A stretch of DNA of 64,000 nt from Agrobacterium arsenijevicii (GCA_000949895.1 JWIT01000004.1:354012-418011), one strand, 5' to 3'; shown: positions 37,039-46,563, numbered from the stretch's first letter. The notes: generated from the letters alone by a model not told the origin. Made by a program: numbers and translations.

Positions 37039-38457
37039 TCACGCCTCGCTTTCATAGCCGGATGAACCATTGTCGAGCAAATTGCGCAGGATGCCGAAGG
37101 CATGCGTCAGTTCCTCGCGCGTGGACGGCCCGGAAAAGCTGATGCGGACGCGGTGAAAAACCTTTTCCGACCGGCCAGCCTTGAACTCGTCCTCATCGTC
37201 GATCAGCACACCTTCCTTCATGGCGGCATTGCGGAAGGTGCCTGATAGCCAGGGTTCGGGCAGTCGCAGCCACAGGAAGGCGATATCGGGCAGGGAGTTG
37301 AAGTCCAGCCCGGCAAAGACGCGTCTGGCGATCGCTTCGCGCTGGTTGATCTCGGCGATGCAATCCTTGCGGATGTCATCGGCGTCGCCGCTGTTGACGA
37401 GGCGCGCATTCAGTTCGGCCAGCATGAAGGGCAATCCGCCGGTTATCATCGAATGCGAAATTCGTATTCTCGAGGAGAATTGCGCCGGGCAGGCGACCCA
37501 GCCGCCCCGCACACCGGCGGCAACGGATTTCGACAGGCCGCCAACGACGAAGGTGAGGTCGGGTGCGAATTCCGCGATGAGCGGAATCTGCTCGCGGGTC
37601 ATGGCGCCGTAGAGATTGTCCTCGACGATCCATACGCCGTATCTGCGGGCGATATCGGCGATCGCGCGCCGCCGATCCTCGGGCAGGGTGGCGCAGGTGG
37701 GGTTCTGGCCAGCTGACATCAGAAAGATCATTTTCGGATGCTGCTGGGCGCAGACGCGCTCGAAATCATCAGGCACGATGCCCTTTTCATCCGCTTCCAC
37801 CAGCGTGACACGGCGTCCGGCAAGGGTGGAGCTGCGGCTGATGTGGGAATAGGTGACGGGTTCGAAGACGATGCGGTCGCCCGGTGCCGTCATTGCCGTT
37901 ACCACACTCATCACCCCCGCATGGGCGCCGAGCGTCGAGACGATGTTTTCCGGTTTCGGTGACCAACTGTTCTGGGAGAGCCAGCGAGCGCCCGCCATAC
38001 ACCAGTTGTCGGGAAAGCTGCGGGTGTAGTTGGAGATTTCGAAAGGATGTTCTCTGGCGAGGGCCTCGATGTGCTTGCTGACCAGAACACTCTGACCGAC
38101 ATCGGGTGCTGCCGTGGTGTTCAGGCGGAACTCGGCGCCGGTGTCGATAGCGTAGCGCGTGCCGCCAAATGCCGACGCGGCCGGTTCCGCACGCGATAAC
38201 GGGGCAGGGGTCTTGCGTTCATTGACATAGGTGCCACGGCCGACTTCGCCGCTGACGAGGCCGCGTTCGTGAATGAGAGCATAGGCGCGGCCGATTGTGC
38301 CGATTGTCACGCCGAGATCGTAGGCGAGGTTGCGCTGCGGCGGCAATTTCGAACCGGCCTGCAAGGTACCGTCCGAAATCGCACCTTCAATGCTGTCCGC
38401 GAGGCGGAGATAAATCGGGCCGTCGCCCTCGGTCATGTTGGGAAGCCAATTTGTCAT
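37039..38457 (-). CDS. MocR/GabR-type PLP-dependent transcriptional regulator
   Basis: 472 residues. An N-terminal GntR winged helix (about 10-80: IYLRLADSIEGAISDGTLQ, SKLPPQRNLAYDLGV, RGLVSGEVGRGTYV) is joined to a fold-type I aminotransferase domain. The PLP lysine is Lys310 in VGGLSKSVAAGVRGGW; the PLP-binding Asp is in GVWIVEDNLYG. Regulators of this type often control the divergent neighbour and themselves; here that neighbour is a DUF1127 gene. The predicted transcription start is only a few bases before the ATG, so the mRNA may be nearly leaderless. Confidence 0.9.
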   Translation of the reverse strand: MTNWLPNMTEGDGPIYLRLADSIEGAISDGTLQAGSKLPPQRNLAYDLGVTIGTIGRAYALIHERGLVSGEVGRGTYVNERKTPAPLSRAEPAASAFGGTRYAIDTGAEFRLNTTAAPDVGQSVLVSKHIEALAREHPFEISNYTRSFPDNWCMAGARWLSQNSWSPKPENIVSTLGAHAGVMSVVTAMTAPGDRIVFEPVTYSHISRSSTLAGRRVTLVEADEKGIVPDDFERVCAQQHPKMIFLMSAGQNPTCATLPEDRRRAIADIARRYGVWIVEDNLYGAMTREQIPLIAEFAPDLTFVVGGLSKSVAAGVRGGWVACPAQFSSRIRISHSMITGGLPFMLAELNARLVNSGDADDIRKDCIAEINQREAIARRVFAGLDFNSLPDIAFLWLRLPEPWLSGTFRNAAMKEGVLIDDEDEFKAGRSEKVFHRVRISFSGPSTREELTHAFGILRNLLDNGSSGYESEA

Positions 38458-38465
38458 GGTGACAA

Positions 38466-38500
38466 TTTATGCATTGTATCTGTACCCGAGTCAATTGTAT
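38466..38500 (-). promoter_or_regulatory. Promoter of the MocR gene with overlapping ATTGTAT direct repeats
   Basis: On the minus strand TTGACT (38494-38489), a 17-base spacer and CATAAA (38471-38466) form a good promoter. Two ATTGTAT direct repeats on the plus strand (38473-38479 and 38494-38500) are spaced exactly 21 bases, two helical turns, and cover it. This is consistent with a MocR operator. Confidence 0.55.
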
Positions 38501-38550
38501 TTATTGGCTGCATTAAATGAGATCAAACACACGGAGACAATAGGTGCAAT

Positions 38551-38856
38551 ATGCGCAAGATGGATCAATACCTTTCGACAGCGGATACACTCTATCCTGA
38601 CGGTTACGAACGGGAACGCGTGTTCCGCGATACCGGCGACATGGTCGCACCGTCGCCCTTTCCGGCCCGGATCGCTCGCACGTTTATTGGTCGCATGATT
38701 GCGGGCTTGTCCTATTGGCACGGCAAACGTCAGGGACGGCTTGCCCTGCGAGAATTGTCTGACGATCTTCTGGAGGATATCGGCGTCACGCGGGAGGAGG
38801 CCTTGAAAGAGGCCGCCAAATCGCAGCTGCTCTCCTGGCCGTCACGACCGCTTTGA
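38551..38856 (+). CDS. DUF1127 domain protein
   Basis: 101 residues (or 98 from the ATG at 38560). The C-terminal DUF1127 core is clear: WHGKRQGRLALRELSDDLLEDIGVTREEALKEAAK. The N-terminal 45 residues are a polar extension (DQYLSTADTLYPDGYERERVF). It is transcribed away from the MocR-type regulator with about 93 bases between starts, so it is the likely target. The function is unknown; related small Arg-rich proteins in Agrobacterium affect phosphate uptake and motility. Confidence 0.85.
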   Translation: MRKMDQYLSTADTLYPDGYERERVFRDTGDMVAPSPFPARIARTFIGRMIAGLSYWHGKRQGRLALRELSDDLLEDIGVTREEALKEAAKSQLLSWPSRPL

Positions 38857-38910
38857 TTTTCTGCCGGAGAGCGGCGCCTTCTTTCCCCGGTGCCTGATTG
38901 CCATTCGGCA

Positions 38911-38952
38911 GGCCCGCCACGCCAGTCCCAACCGGCGTTGGCGGGTCTTTTT
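38911..38952 (+). terminator. Terminator of the DUF1127 gene
   Basis: Imperfect GC-rich stem (38911-38923 with 38934-38946, one bulge) followed by a five-T run. Confidence 0.75.
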
Positions 38953-38972
38953 GTATTGAATTTTCCACCCTC

Positions 38973-39046
38973 CGTCGTCCTCGGGCCTGACCCAAGGACC
39001 CATTCTCATGCGGCTGTGGATCCTCGGGTCAAGCCCGAGGATGACG
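38973..39046. repeat. Paired rhizobial palindrome, family A (short form, decayed left arm)
   Basis: The left arm at 38973-38999 has several changes (GTCGTCCTCGGGCCTGACCC). The inverted right arm at 39018-39046 is intact. It lies between the DUF1127 gene and the convergent lipoprotein gene. Confidence 0.8.
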
Positions 39047-39103
39047 TCGCGTGTGGGGTGGCTTTATCGTCAAATCTTTGCTGAGTACGTCAAGGTCGCT
39101 AGA

Positions 39104-39508
39104 TCAGCAGCCCTTGCCGCCATTCGCCCAGCGTTTGACGTCGGTTGCGATGCGGCCGGCAATGGCCTCGTTCATAGCCGGGCCGAAAGCGTCGAGCTTG
39201 GCCGGGTTGCCTTCGGCCTGAACGACCAGCATCGGGCGCGATTCCGGGCTGTTGCGCGGTACGAGCAGAATGCGGGGGCGGCCGGAGAAGGAATTCAGTT
39301 CAGGCGCCAGGCGATAGGCCTTGAAGGCCGGGTCGCCCGATTTGAACCAGCAGGCGTTGGCGCCAAGCGCCACCCGTTCCATGGTCGGCAATGCCGCACG
39401 GGAGACGGACGATACCGGTTGCGGCTTGGGCTGGCAGGCGACAAGCGCTGCTGCGGCAAGAAGCAATCCAGCGGCCTTCGGGGCGTGGGAGCAGAGCAGG
39501 CGGTTCAT
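39104..39508 (-). CDS. Putative lipoprotein of unknown function
   Basis: 134 residues from the ATG at 39508. Lipoprotein signal AAGLLLAAAALVAC, with the lipobox cysteine near residue 25. The mature part has LGANACWFKSGDPAFKAYRLAPELN and PRILLVPRNSPESRPMLVVQAEG, with a C-terminal KGC that could pair with the first mature Cys. Found downstream of purQ in rhizobia as far as I recall; the function is unknown. Family not named with confidence. Confidence 0.78.
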   Translation of the reverse strand: MNRLLCSHAPKAAGLLLAAAALVACQPKPQPVSSVSRAALPTMERVALGANACWFKSGDPAFKAYRLAPELNSFSGRPRILLVPRNSPESRPMLVVQAEGNPAKLDAFGPAMNEAIAGRIATDVKRWANGGKGC

Positions 39509-39593
39509 CGCGTCATCCAAAATAGGGGCCAAAAACTGGAGCCGTAAGAGCAGCGGCATCGAGAAGAGGGCAGGCTGGTAGCCCGCCCGCTAG

Positions 39594-40265
39594 TCAGGCT
39601 GCGATAACGCCAAGTGCCGAGGCGAAGAGGCCACGGCCGTCATTGCCGCCATGGGCGGCTTCGATCAGGTTTTCCGGATGCGGCATCATGCCGAGAACGT
39701 TGCCTTGGGCGTTGATGACGCCGGCAATGTCGTTCAGCGAGCCGTTGGGGTTGGTGCCATCAGCATAACGGAACACAACCTGGCCATTGTCTTCGACGGA
39801 CTTAAGCTCATCCGTATCGAGGAAATAGTTGCCGTCGTGGTGGGCAACGGGGCAGCGCAGGACCTGACCCTTGTCATAGGCGCGGGTGAATTCGGTGTCG
39901 TTGTTGACGACTTCGAGCTTCACTTCACGGCAGACGAATTTCAGCGAGGCGTTGCGCATCAGCGCGCCCGGCAGCATGCCTGCTTCAACGAGAATCTGGA
40001 AGCCGTTGCAGACGCCGAGAACCTTGACGCCCTTCTCGGCCTTCTCGCGGATGGCCTGCATGACCGGCATACGTGCGGCGATCGCGCCGCAACGCAGGTA
40101 GTCACCGTAGGAAAAGCCGCCCGGAATAACGATCAGGTCGACATCCGGGATAGTCGTTTCCGTCTGCCAGATGGTGACGGGCGCCTTGCCGGAGATTTTC
40201 GTGAGCGCCGCGATCATGTCGCGATCGCGGTTGAGGCCGGGAAGTTGGACGACAGCGGATTTCAT
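39594..40265 (-). CDS. purQ: Phosphoribosylformylglycinamidine synthase subunit PurQ
   Basis: 223 residues, class I glutamine amidotransferase. The nucleophile is Cys86 in [12 protein letters not shown]. The His/Glu pair is in [15 protein letters not shown]. The N-terminus [14 protein letters not shown] is the FGAM synthase type. Supplies ammonia to PurL in the PurSQL complex. It sits 21 bases after purS. Confidence 0.97.
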   Translation of the reverse strand: MKSAVVQLPGLNRDRDMIAALTKISGKAPVTIWQTETTIPDVDLIVIPGGFSYGDYLRCGAIAARMPVMQAIREKAEKGVKVLGVCNGFQILVEAGMLPGALMRNASLKFVCREVKLEVVNNDTEFTRAYDKGQVLRCPVAHHDGNYFLDTDELKSVEDNGQVVFRYADGTNPNGSLNDIAGVINAQGNVLGMMPHPENLIEAAHGGNDGRGLFASALGVIAA

Positions 40266-40286
40266 GGTCGGCGGCTCCTGCGGCTT

Positions 40287-40529
40287 TTAGAGAATGGCGA
40301 TAGAGTAGTTTTCGATAACCGTATTGGCCAAGAGTTTTTCACACATCGCCTTCAGGTCGGTCTCGGCCTTGGCCGTATCGGCGCCTTCCAGTTCGAGATC
40401 GAAGACCTTGCCCTGACGGACATGGCCGACGCCACCGAAACCGAGGCTGCCGAGCGCGCCTTCAATTGCCTTGCCCTGCGGATCGAGAACGCCATTTTTC
40501 AGCGTAACAGTCACCCGTGCCTTGATCAC
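40287..40529 (-). CDS. purS: Phosphoribosylformylglycinamidine synthase subunit PurS
   Basis: 80 residues from a GTG at 40529 with AGGAGA 8 bases upstream. ARVTVTLKNGVLDPQGKAIEGALGSLGF and QGKVFDLELEG are typical PurS. Bridges PurL and PurQ. It lies between purC (36 bases upstream) and purQ. Confidence 0.96.
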   Translation of the reverse strand: MIKARVTVTLKNGVLDPQGKAIEGALGSLGFGGVGHVRQGKVFDLELEGADTAKAETDLKAMCEKLLANTVIENYSIAIL

Positions 40530-40565
40530 CTGATCTTCTCCTGATTTTTGCCTTTTAGGCCAATG

Positions 40566-41330
40566 TCACTTCACGAGTACCGGACCGGTGCCGCGGATCG
40601 GTTCGTTTTCATTGATGATGCCGAGACGGCGTGCCACTTCGGAATAGGCTTCCACAAGCCCGCCCATATCGCGGCGGAACAGGTCCTTGTCCATCTTTTT
40701 CTGGGTCTCGATGTCCCACAGGCGGCAGCTGTCTGGCGAAATCTCGTCGGCGAGGATGATGCGCATCATGTCGCCTTCAAACAGGCGGCCGCATTCGATC
40801 TTGAAGTCTACGAGCTGGATGCCGACGCCCAAGAACAGGCCGGACAGGAAGTCGTTGACGCGGATCGCGAGCGCCATGATGTCGTCAAGCTCGGCGGGGT
40901 TGGCCCAGCCGAAGGCAGTGATGTGCTCTTCGGAGACCATCGGGTCTTCCAGCTCGTCGGACTTGTAATAGAACTCGATGATGGAGCGCGGCAGCACCAC
41001 GCCTTCATCGATGCCAAGGCGCTTGGAGAGCGAGCCGGCGGCGACATTGCGCACGACGATCTCAAGCGGGATCATCTCGACTTCCTTGATCAACTGCTCG
41101 CGCATGTTGAGGCGGCGGATGAAGTGTGTGGGAATGCCGATCTTGTTCAGATGCGTGAAGACGTATTCACAAATCCGGTTGTTCAACACACCTTTGCCGT
41201 CGATGACTTCGTGTTTTTTCTTGTTGAAGGCAGTCGCATCGTCCTTGAAGAACTGGATAAGCGTGCCTGGCTCCGGACCTTCGTAGAGGATCTTGGCCTT
41301 GCCTTCGTAAATACGGCGGCGACGGTTCAT
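40566..41330 (-). CDS. purC: Phosphoribosylaminoimidazole-succinocarboxamide synthase
   Basis: 254 residues from the ATG at 41330 ([18 protein letters not shown]); the open frame upstream is not conserved. SAICAR synthetase motifs: [32 protein letters not shown] and [15 protein letters not shown]. Joins aspartate to CAIR in purine synthesis. Heads the purC-purS-purQ run on the minus strand. Confidence 0.97.
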   Translation of the reverse strand: MNRRRRIYEGKAKILYEGPEPGTLIQFFKDDATAFNKKKHEVIDGKGVLNNRICEYVFTHLNKIGIPTHFIRRLNMREQLIKEVEMIPLEIVVRNVAAGSLSKRLGIDEGVVLPRSIIEFYYKSDELEDPMVSEEHITAFGWANPAELDDIMALAIRVNDFLSGLFLGVGIQLVDFKIECGRLFEGDMMRIILADEISPDSCRLWDIETQKKMDKDLFRRDMGGLVEAYSEVARRLGIINENEPIRGTGPVLVK

Positions 41331-41513
41331 GATGGCAGGTCTCTTGGTTGACGCCGATTCTGGTGGCGTTGCGTTTGTATCTTTGAGCGGTCCCATAAAG
41401 GAAAAGAGTGCATTCTACAATGCGGCTCGCATATCTTCCCTTCAATTCTTGTATCGGGCCAAAGAATGTTGTCCGGCCGAAAATCGGCCGGCGTGAGCGG
41501 CCGGCCGCAATCG

Positions 41514-42077
41514 TCAGGGCTCGTTCACCTTCAGGCGGCTCAGGAACTGGGCAAACACCATGCCGCCTTCGGGCCAGGGGCCATGGCCGGACTCGGCGTT
41601 GATATGGCCGGACATGCCGGCGTCAACCAACATGGCACCCCAGGCGCTAGCAATATCGTCGGCATGTTCATAGGAGCCGAAGGGATCGTTGCGGCTGGCG
41701 ATGGTGATCGCCGGAAACGGCAACGGATCGCGCGGGTAGGGGCCGAAGGTCATCAGATGTTTCGGGCGAATATCGGGATTGGCGACATCCGGCGGCGCGA
41801 CCAGAAGTGCGCCTGCGACCTTCTTGCCGATTTCCGGAAGAGCGTGGATCACGGTCGGCACACCCAGCGAGTGGGCGACGATGACAACGGGCTTGGTCGA
41901 GGCGTTGACCTCTTCCACCAGCCGCGCGATCCAGTCTTCCTTCACCGGCTTTGCCCATTCCGCCTGCTCGACGCGGCGCGCTGTCGAAAGCTTGCGCTCC
42001 CAGCGGGTCTGCCAGTGGTCAGGACCGGAATTGGTGTAACCCGGTACGATGAGAATATCTGCTTCTGAAACTTTCAT
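41514..42077 (-). CDS. RBBP9/YdeN-type alpha/beta hydrolase
   Basis: 187 residues. ILIVPGYTNSGPDHWQTRWE at the N-terminus, nucleophile Ser70 in VVIVAHSLGVPTVIHAL, catalytic Asp in ITIASRNDPFGSYEHA and His in NAESGHGPWPEG. This is the serine-hydrolase family of RBBP9/YdeN; the substrate is unknown. It lies between purB and purC on the same strand. Confidence 0.88.
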   Translation of the reverse strand: MKVSEADILIVPGYTNSGPDHWQTRWERKLSTARRVEQAEWAKPVKEDWIARLVEEVNASTKPVVIVAHSLGVPTVIHALPEIGKKVAGALLVAPPDVANPDIRPKHLMTFGPYPRDPLPFPAITIASRNDPFGSYEHADDIASAWGAMLVDAGMSGHINAESGHGPWPEGGMVFAQFLSRLKVNEP

Positions 42078-42098
42078 GGGCCCATATCTGTGGTTTCA

Positions 42099-42126
42099 TG
42101 CCGTCGCGATCAAGGTCGCGACGGCA
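42099..42126 (-). terminator. Hairpin between purB and the hydrolase gene
   Basis: 11-bp perfect stem (42099-42109 with 42116-42126) with a 6-base loop, 21 bases past the purB stop on the minus strand. No T run. Confidence 0.5.
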
Positions 42127-42146
42127 TTAACTTAGGAAGCCTTGCC

Positions 42147-43454
42147 TCAGGCCTTGCCGAAGACGCGGGCGAAGATCGTGTCGACATGCTTGGTGTGGTA
42201 GCCAAGGTCGAACTTTTCGCGGATGACGTTTTCCGGAAGGGCGGCGCGCACTTCCTCGTCGCCCAGCAGTTCCTCAAGGAAATCCGCGCCCTGTTCCCAG
42301 ACCCGCATGGCATTGCGCTGCACCAGACGATAGGCGTCCTCGCGGGAGACGCCGGCCTGCGTCAGCGCCAGAAGAACGCGCTGCGAGTGCACAAGACCGC
42401 GGAACTTGTTCATGTTCTTCAACATGTTGTCCGGATATATTACCAGCTTTTCGATGACGCCGGCAAGGCGGTTCAGCGCGAAATCGAGCGTGACGGTCGT
42501 GTCGGGGCCGATGGCGCGCTCCACGGAGGAGTGGCTGATGTCACGCTCGTGCCAGAGCGCCACGTTTTCAAGCGCGGGAACCACCGACATGCGCACCAGA
42601 CGGGCAAGGCCCGTGAGGTTTTCGGTGAGAACCGGGTTGCGCTTGTGCGGCATGGCCGAGGAGCCCTTCTGGCCGGGGGAGAAGAACTCTTCCGCTTCCA
42701 GAACCTCGGTGCGCTGCATGTGACGGATTTCGATGGCGACGTTTTCGATCGACGAGGCGATGACGCCAAGAATGGCGAAGAACATGGCGTGGCGGTCACG
42801 CGGGATGACCTGCGTGGAGACCGGCTCGGGCACGAGGCCGAGCTTTGCGCAGACATGTTCCTCGACGCGGGGGTCGATATTGGCGAAGGTACCGACGGCG
42901 CCGGAGATCGCACCGGTGGCGATTTCCGCACGCGCATTGACGAGACGTTCGCGGTTGCGGTGCATCTCGGCATAGAAGCGCGCGAAGGTCAGGCCCATCG
43001 TGGTCGGCTCGGCATGGATGCCGTGGCTACGGCCGATGCGTACCGTGTCCTTGTGTTCGAAGGCGCGTGTCTTCAAAGCGGCAAGCACCCGGTCCATATC
43101 GGCGAGCAGCAGATCGGCGGCGCGCACGAGCTGGATGTTGAACGTGGTATCAAGCACGTCGGACGAAGTCATGCCCTGATGGATGAAACGGCTGTCGGGA
43201 CCGACGAATTCGGCAAGGTGGGTGAGGAAGGCGATGACGTCATGTTTGGTCACGGCTTCGATTTCATCGATGCGGGCGACGTCGAAGGTTGCGCTGCCGC
43301 CTTTTTCCCAGATCGTCTGCGCGGCCGTTTTCGGAATGACACCGAGTTCGGCCAGCGCGTCACAGGCATGCGCCTCGATCTCGAACCAGATGCGGAACTT
43401 TGTTTCCGGCGACCAGATGGCGACCATTTCCGGCCGGGAGTAACGAGGGATCAT
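42147..43454 (-). CDS. purB: Adenylosuccinate lyase
   Basis: 435 residues from the ATG at 43454 (MIPRYSRPEMVAIWSPE). The fumarase/aspartase superfamily signature is GSSAMPHKRNPVLTEN. HGMTSSDVLDTTFNIQL and SHGIHAEPTTMGLTFARF supply active-site residues. Cleaves SAICAR and adenylosuccinate, two steps of purine synthesis. First of the minus-strand purine block. Confidence 0.97.
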   Translation of the reverse strand: MIPRYSRPEMVAIWSPETKFRIWFEIEAHACDALAELGVIPKTAAQTIWEKGGSATFDVARIDEIEAVTKHDVIAFLTHLAEFVGPDSRFIHQGMTSSDVLDTTFNIQLVRAADLLLADMDRVLAALKTRAFEHKDTVRIGRSHGIHAEPTTMGLTFARFYAEMHRNRERLVNARAEIATGAISGAVGTFANIDPRVEEHVCAKLGLVPEPVSTQVIPRDRHAMFFAILGVIASSIENVAIEIRHMQRTEVLEAEEFFSPGQKGSSAMPHKRNPVLTENLTGLARLVRMSVVPALENVALWHERDISHSSVERAIGPDTTVTLDFALNRLAGVIEKLVIYPDNMLKNMNKFRGLVHSQRVLLALTQAGVSREDAYRLVQRNAMRVWEQGADFLEELLGDEEVRAALPENVIREKFDLGYHTKHVDTIFARVFGKA

Positions 43455-43564
43455 GGCAATGACTTTCTTGGTGGAGGAGCTTTGCTGCCCGTTTAGCAAA
43501 GTGTTCCGCGAATCTCAATCAACTATGAAGCCTGCGCATCGGCCCGATGCGCGTATTCAAAATG

Positions 43565-44101
43565 TCAGGGCGTCCTTTGTGCGTCCGAAGGGACGTACGG
43601 CGCTCTATGCGCCCGTCTGCAGAGGATTGCGCCTGCCAGCGCCAGCGGAACGGCGGCAAACGGAAAATAGAGACCGAGGCCGAGAATGCAGAACTGGTAG
43701 ATCGCGCCGAGCGAGGTGAAGAACTGCTGGAAAAACCAGATGCGCGAAAATGCCGGTGCGTGCCATTGCGCATAAAAGATGCGGTACTGGAGAGCAAAAA
43801 ATGCCGCCGCGACCGCGATTGTAAAGAAAGCGATGGCAAGACAGCTTGCCGCAAAGCGCAGCGGCAGGCCGGTGGATGCGGGAAGGAAGCGCAAGGCCAG
43901 CATGGACAGCGGCCAGCCCAGGAGACCGCCGCAGAAGAACAGCACCGCGATATCAGCGGCGTGATCGGTTTCCAGCCGGTTTCGGAGATAGAGGCCAAGA
44001 GTGGCGGTGGCCGCCGAAATGGCCGCCCAGACAAGCGGGGCGAGGAGCGGAAACAGCGCTGCCGAGATTGCTTTGCGGAGATCCTGCCTGTCGCTATCCA
44101 T
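43565..44101 (-). CDS. Four-helix membrane protein of unknown function
   Basis: 178 residues from the ATG at 44101 (G-rich stretch upstream). Four hydrophobic helices: SAALFPLLAPLVWAAISAAT, ADIAVLFFCGGLLGWPLSML, LAIAFFTIAVAAAFFALQYR and FCILGLGLYFPFAAVPLALA. The last dozen residues (HRAPYVPSDAQRTP) are encoded by the repeat at 43567-43606, so the natural C-terminus was probably different. Not recognised as a named family. Confidence 0.72.
   Translation of the reverse strand: MDSDRQDLRKAISAALFPLLAPLVWAAISAATATLGLYLRNRLETDHAADIAVLFFCGGLLGWPLSMLALRFLPASTGLPLRFAASCLAIAFFTIAVAAAFFALQYRIFYAQWHAPAFSRIWFFQQFFTSLGAIYQFCILGLGLYFPFAAVPLALAGAILCRRAHRAPYVPSDAQRTP
43567..43606. repeat. AGAGCGTCC-type palindrome overlapping a gene end
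   Basis: AGGGCGTCCTTTGTGCGTCC, then a reverse-complement-like GGGACGTACGGCGCTCT. A degenerate sister copy is at 50488-50526. It supplies the last codons of the membrane-protein gene. Confidence 0.65.
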
Positions 44102-44162
44102 CAAAGCCCCCCACCAAACGCCCTGTCGTCTTGCCTCCGGCGTATCCGCGTTCGGCGGCGGG

Positions 44163-44840
44163 TCAGGACCGTGCGGCTTCCGACACCGAGCGCAACAACG
44201 ACACCGTCTTGCGATAGTCTGCGACGCCGTCACCCTTGAAGATGGCTGAACCGGCCACCAGCGCGTTGGCGCCCGCCGCGATGATGGCGCCTGCGGTCTC
44301 TGCCGTCACGCCGCCATCTACTTCCAGTTCGATCGGCCGATCACCGATCATCGCCTTCGCCGCCCTGATCTTGTCGAGCATGGCCGGAATGAATTTCTGA
44401 CCGCCGAAACCGGGATTGACGCTCATGATCAGCACGAGATCGACATCATCAAGCACGTTTTCGATGACCGAAAGCGGCGTAGCGGGATTGAGCGTCACAC
44501 CGGCCTTCCGGCCGAGTGTGCGGATGGTCTGGAGCGAGCGATGCAGATGCGGCCCAGCCTCCGCATGGACGGTGATGCCATCGCAGCCGGCCTTGGCGAA
44601 GGCTTCGAGATAGGGATCGACGGGGGCAATCATCAGATGGCAATCGAAAAAGGCATTGCTGTGCGGACGAAGCGCCTTGATGACGTCAGGACCGAACGAG
44701 ATGTTGGGTACGAAATGACCGTCCATGACATCGAGATGGATCCAGTCTGCGCCCGCTTCCGTCACATCGGCGACTTCCTGTCCCAGCTTGGCGAAATTGG
44801 ACGCCAGAATGGACGGTGCTATGCGGATGGGCAGGGACAT
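44163..44840 (-). CDS. rpe: Ribulose-phosphate 3-epimerase
   Basis: 225 residues, TIM barrel. [32 protein letters not shown] (metal His/Asp), [37 protein letters not shown] and [12 protein letters not shown] are all in order. Interconverts ribulose 5-phosphate and xylulose 5-phosphate. It stands alone, 61 bases downstream (in map terms) from the membrane protein start. Confidence 0.97.
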   Translation of the reverse strand: MSLPIRIAPSILASNFAKLGQEVADVTEAGADWIHLDVMDGHFVPNISFGPDVIKALRPHSNAFFDCHLMIAPVDPYLEAFAKAGCDGITVHAEAGPHLHRSLQTIRTLGRKAGVTLNPATPLSVIENVLDDVDLVLIMSVNPGFGGQKFIPAMLDKIRAAKAMIGDRPIELEVDGGVTAETAGAIIAAGANALVAGSAIFKGDGVADYRKTVSLLRSVSEAARS

Positions 44841-44971
44841 GGGGCAAACTCCTCTCGACGCGTTGCGTAAGCTGCCTTTAGCATCAAGTATCCGGGTTTG
44901 AAACGGCTTGCCGGGCGGTTGTCGACGGTTTTCAGCCGTGACTTATTGAATTTCAGGCATGCCGGGTTCGC

Positions 44972-46051
44972 TTATTGTCTTTCGGCCTTGTCCGCCGGGT
45001 CGAAGCGCTGGCCGTTCCAGCGCTGCAGGCGATAGGGATTGTCGACAAGCTCATGCGACGGGTTGAAAGCGAGATCGCCGATCACGGTTTTGAAGACGGT
45101 GCCCTTCGCGAGTATCTCCGGTGCGGGCTTTCCCTGTGATTGCGCCGCTTCGGCAAGCGCCGCGGTCAGTTCCGCAGCCGCGTAGGCGGGCAGGACGTAA
45201 CCCTCGGGCTCGATGTTGGCAGCACGCAATTCGCCGGAGACGGCCTGTGCCGATGGCAGCGTGTCGTAGGCCGGGCGTGTGACCGCAAGCACATTAGCTG
45301 CAAGGGGGACGGGGTTGTTTGCCGCATTCATGGCATCGCCGCTCATGATGGTGAGGGGAATGTTCTCAGAACCGGCATCCCGGGCGACGATGGCGACGTC
45401 GTTGCGTTCCGCGCCGATGAAGACATGGGTGATGCCGGTGCGCGCCAACCGGCGCACAAGCGCCACCTGCTGTTCCTGGGCGGGGCGCATCGTATCGGTG
45501 AGCGTGGGTTTCAGCCCGTTTTCTTCCAGCGTCGAGCGGATGCGGTCGACCATGTCGCGGCTGAAGATCGTGCCGTCATCCACAAGCCCGATGGAATGTC
45601 CTTTCCAGTCGCGCAGGATGATCTCTGCGGCCCTGTCCGATTCGGCCTTGTCCGATGGGGCGAGGCGGAAAAGCGGCCAGCCGTATTTCAGGGCGTCTTC
45701 CATCAGGATCGGCGCGCGGCTGGAGAGTGTGATCACCGGAATGGCAGCTGCCTTCAGCGGTGGCAGAACGCCCTGCAGCGTTTCGGTGCACAAAAAACCG
45801 ATTGCGGCGCTGACCTTGGCGGCCACGAGACCGTCGGCGATCGCACCGCCGCTGCCGTCTTCGCAGCTTTCATGGATTTCAACGACATCAAGCCCGAGCT
45901 TGGCCGCGGCTGCTTTCGCGCCCTGCCTGATCTGCTGTCCCAGAAGTTCGTACGGGCCGCTCTGCGGGGCAACAATGCCGATCGACGCCGCGCATGCTGA
46001 GCCCGCGAAGGCAAAACCGGCGATGATCGTTAGCAGGCGAAGTGAAAGCAT
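44972..46051 (-). CDS. Periplasmic binding protein, branched-chain amino acid (LivK) type
   Basis: 359 residues from the ATG at 46051 (AGGAT 11 bases before). Signal peptide LLTIIAGFAFAGSACAAS. Type I periplasmic binding fold: SIGIVAPQSGPYELLGQQIRQGAKAA, GAIADGLVAAKVSAAIGFLCTET, SSRAPILME, GLVDDGTIFSRDMVDRIRSTLEENG and THVFIGAERNDVAIVARDAG. No transporter genes are adjacent, so it may serve a distant ABC system or act in sensing. The ligand is unknown. Confidence 0.85.
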   Translation of the reverse strand: MLSLRLLTIIAGFAFAGSACAASIGIVAPQSGPYELLGQQIRQGAKAAAAKLGLDVVEIHESCEDGSGGAIADGLVAAKVSAAIGFLCTETLQGVLPPLKAAAIPVITLSSRAPILMEDALKYGWPLFRLAPSDKAESDRAAEIILRDWKGHSIGLVDDGTIFSRDMVDRIRSTLEENGLKPTLTDTMRPAQEQQVALVRRLARTGITHVFIGAERNDVAIVARDAGSENIPLTIMSGDAMNAANNPVPLAANVLAVTRPAYDTLPSAQAVSGELRAANIEPEGYVLPAYAAAELTAALAEAAQSQGKPAPEILAKGTVFKTVIGDLAFNPSHELVDNPYRLQRWNGQRFDPADKAERQ

Positions 46052-46497
46052 GACGTGCGCGAAATCCTGTTGTCCCGGCTTGATGTTTATCGGCAACAAC
46101 CGGTTTTCCAAAGGAAAAATCACTGACACCCCATCATAATCGCACATCCCGGTTCGCGAGGCGGCGGTTTTGATCGCAACTTGTCCGATTTGGAACCGCA
46201 GGCCGCAGCAACACGTTATAGTTGTTGTCATTCAATGGAATTGCGCGCGACTGCTCTCGGACGAGATTCATTTTTAAGGTTGGCAATTCACTATTGTATT
46301 GCGCGAGCGAAGAAGTACTTCCCGTCATGGTTTAGAGGATTTTTACTTTATAAAACTGTAACATGCAGTGCGTATAAGCACAGTTTATGAAGAGCAGGTT
46401 TGCGATTCTGCTTTTTATAGTGCAACCCAATAAATTGCACATTTTATTTTCACTCACGTAATCGATTGATATTTAAGGGGAATATACATGTTCCCCC

Positions 46498-46563
46498 GAT
46501 CTCTATTTGTGCTTTGCCATGTTTTTTTCGCATTTGCGAGAAGATCTGCTTGACGGAAAGTAA
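46498..46563 (+). CDS. Candidate 21-residue hydrophobic peptide
   Basis: ATG at 46498 with AAGGGG 7 bases upstream; it reads MFPRSLFVLCHVFFAFARRS plus Ala, then stop. Hydrophobic core with Arg at the ends, like a small membrane peptide. The ribosome-binding site and start codon lie in a 6-bp stem-loop. Only 21 codons and no known family, so it may be chance. Confidence 0.3.
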   Translation, partial: DLYLCFAMFFSHLREDLLDGK

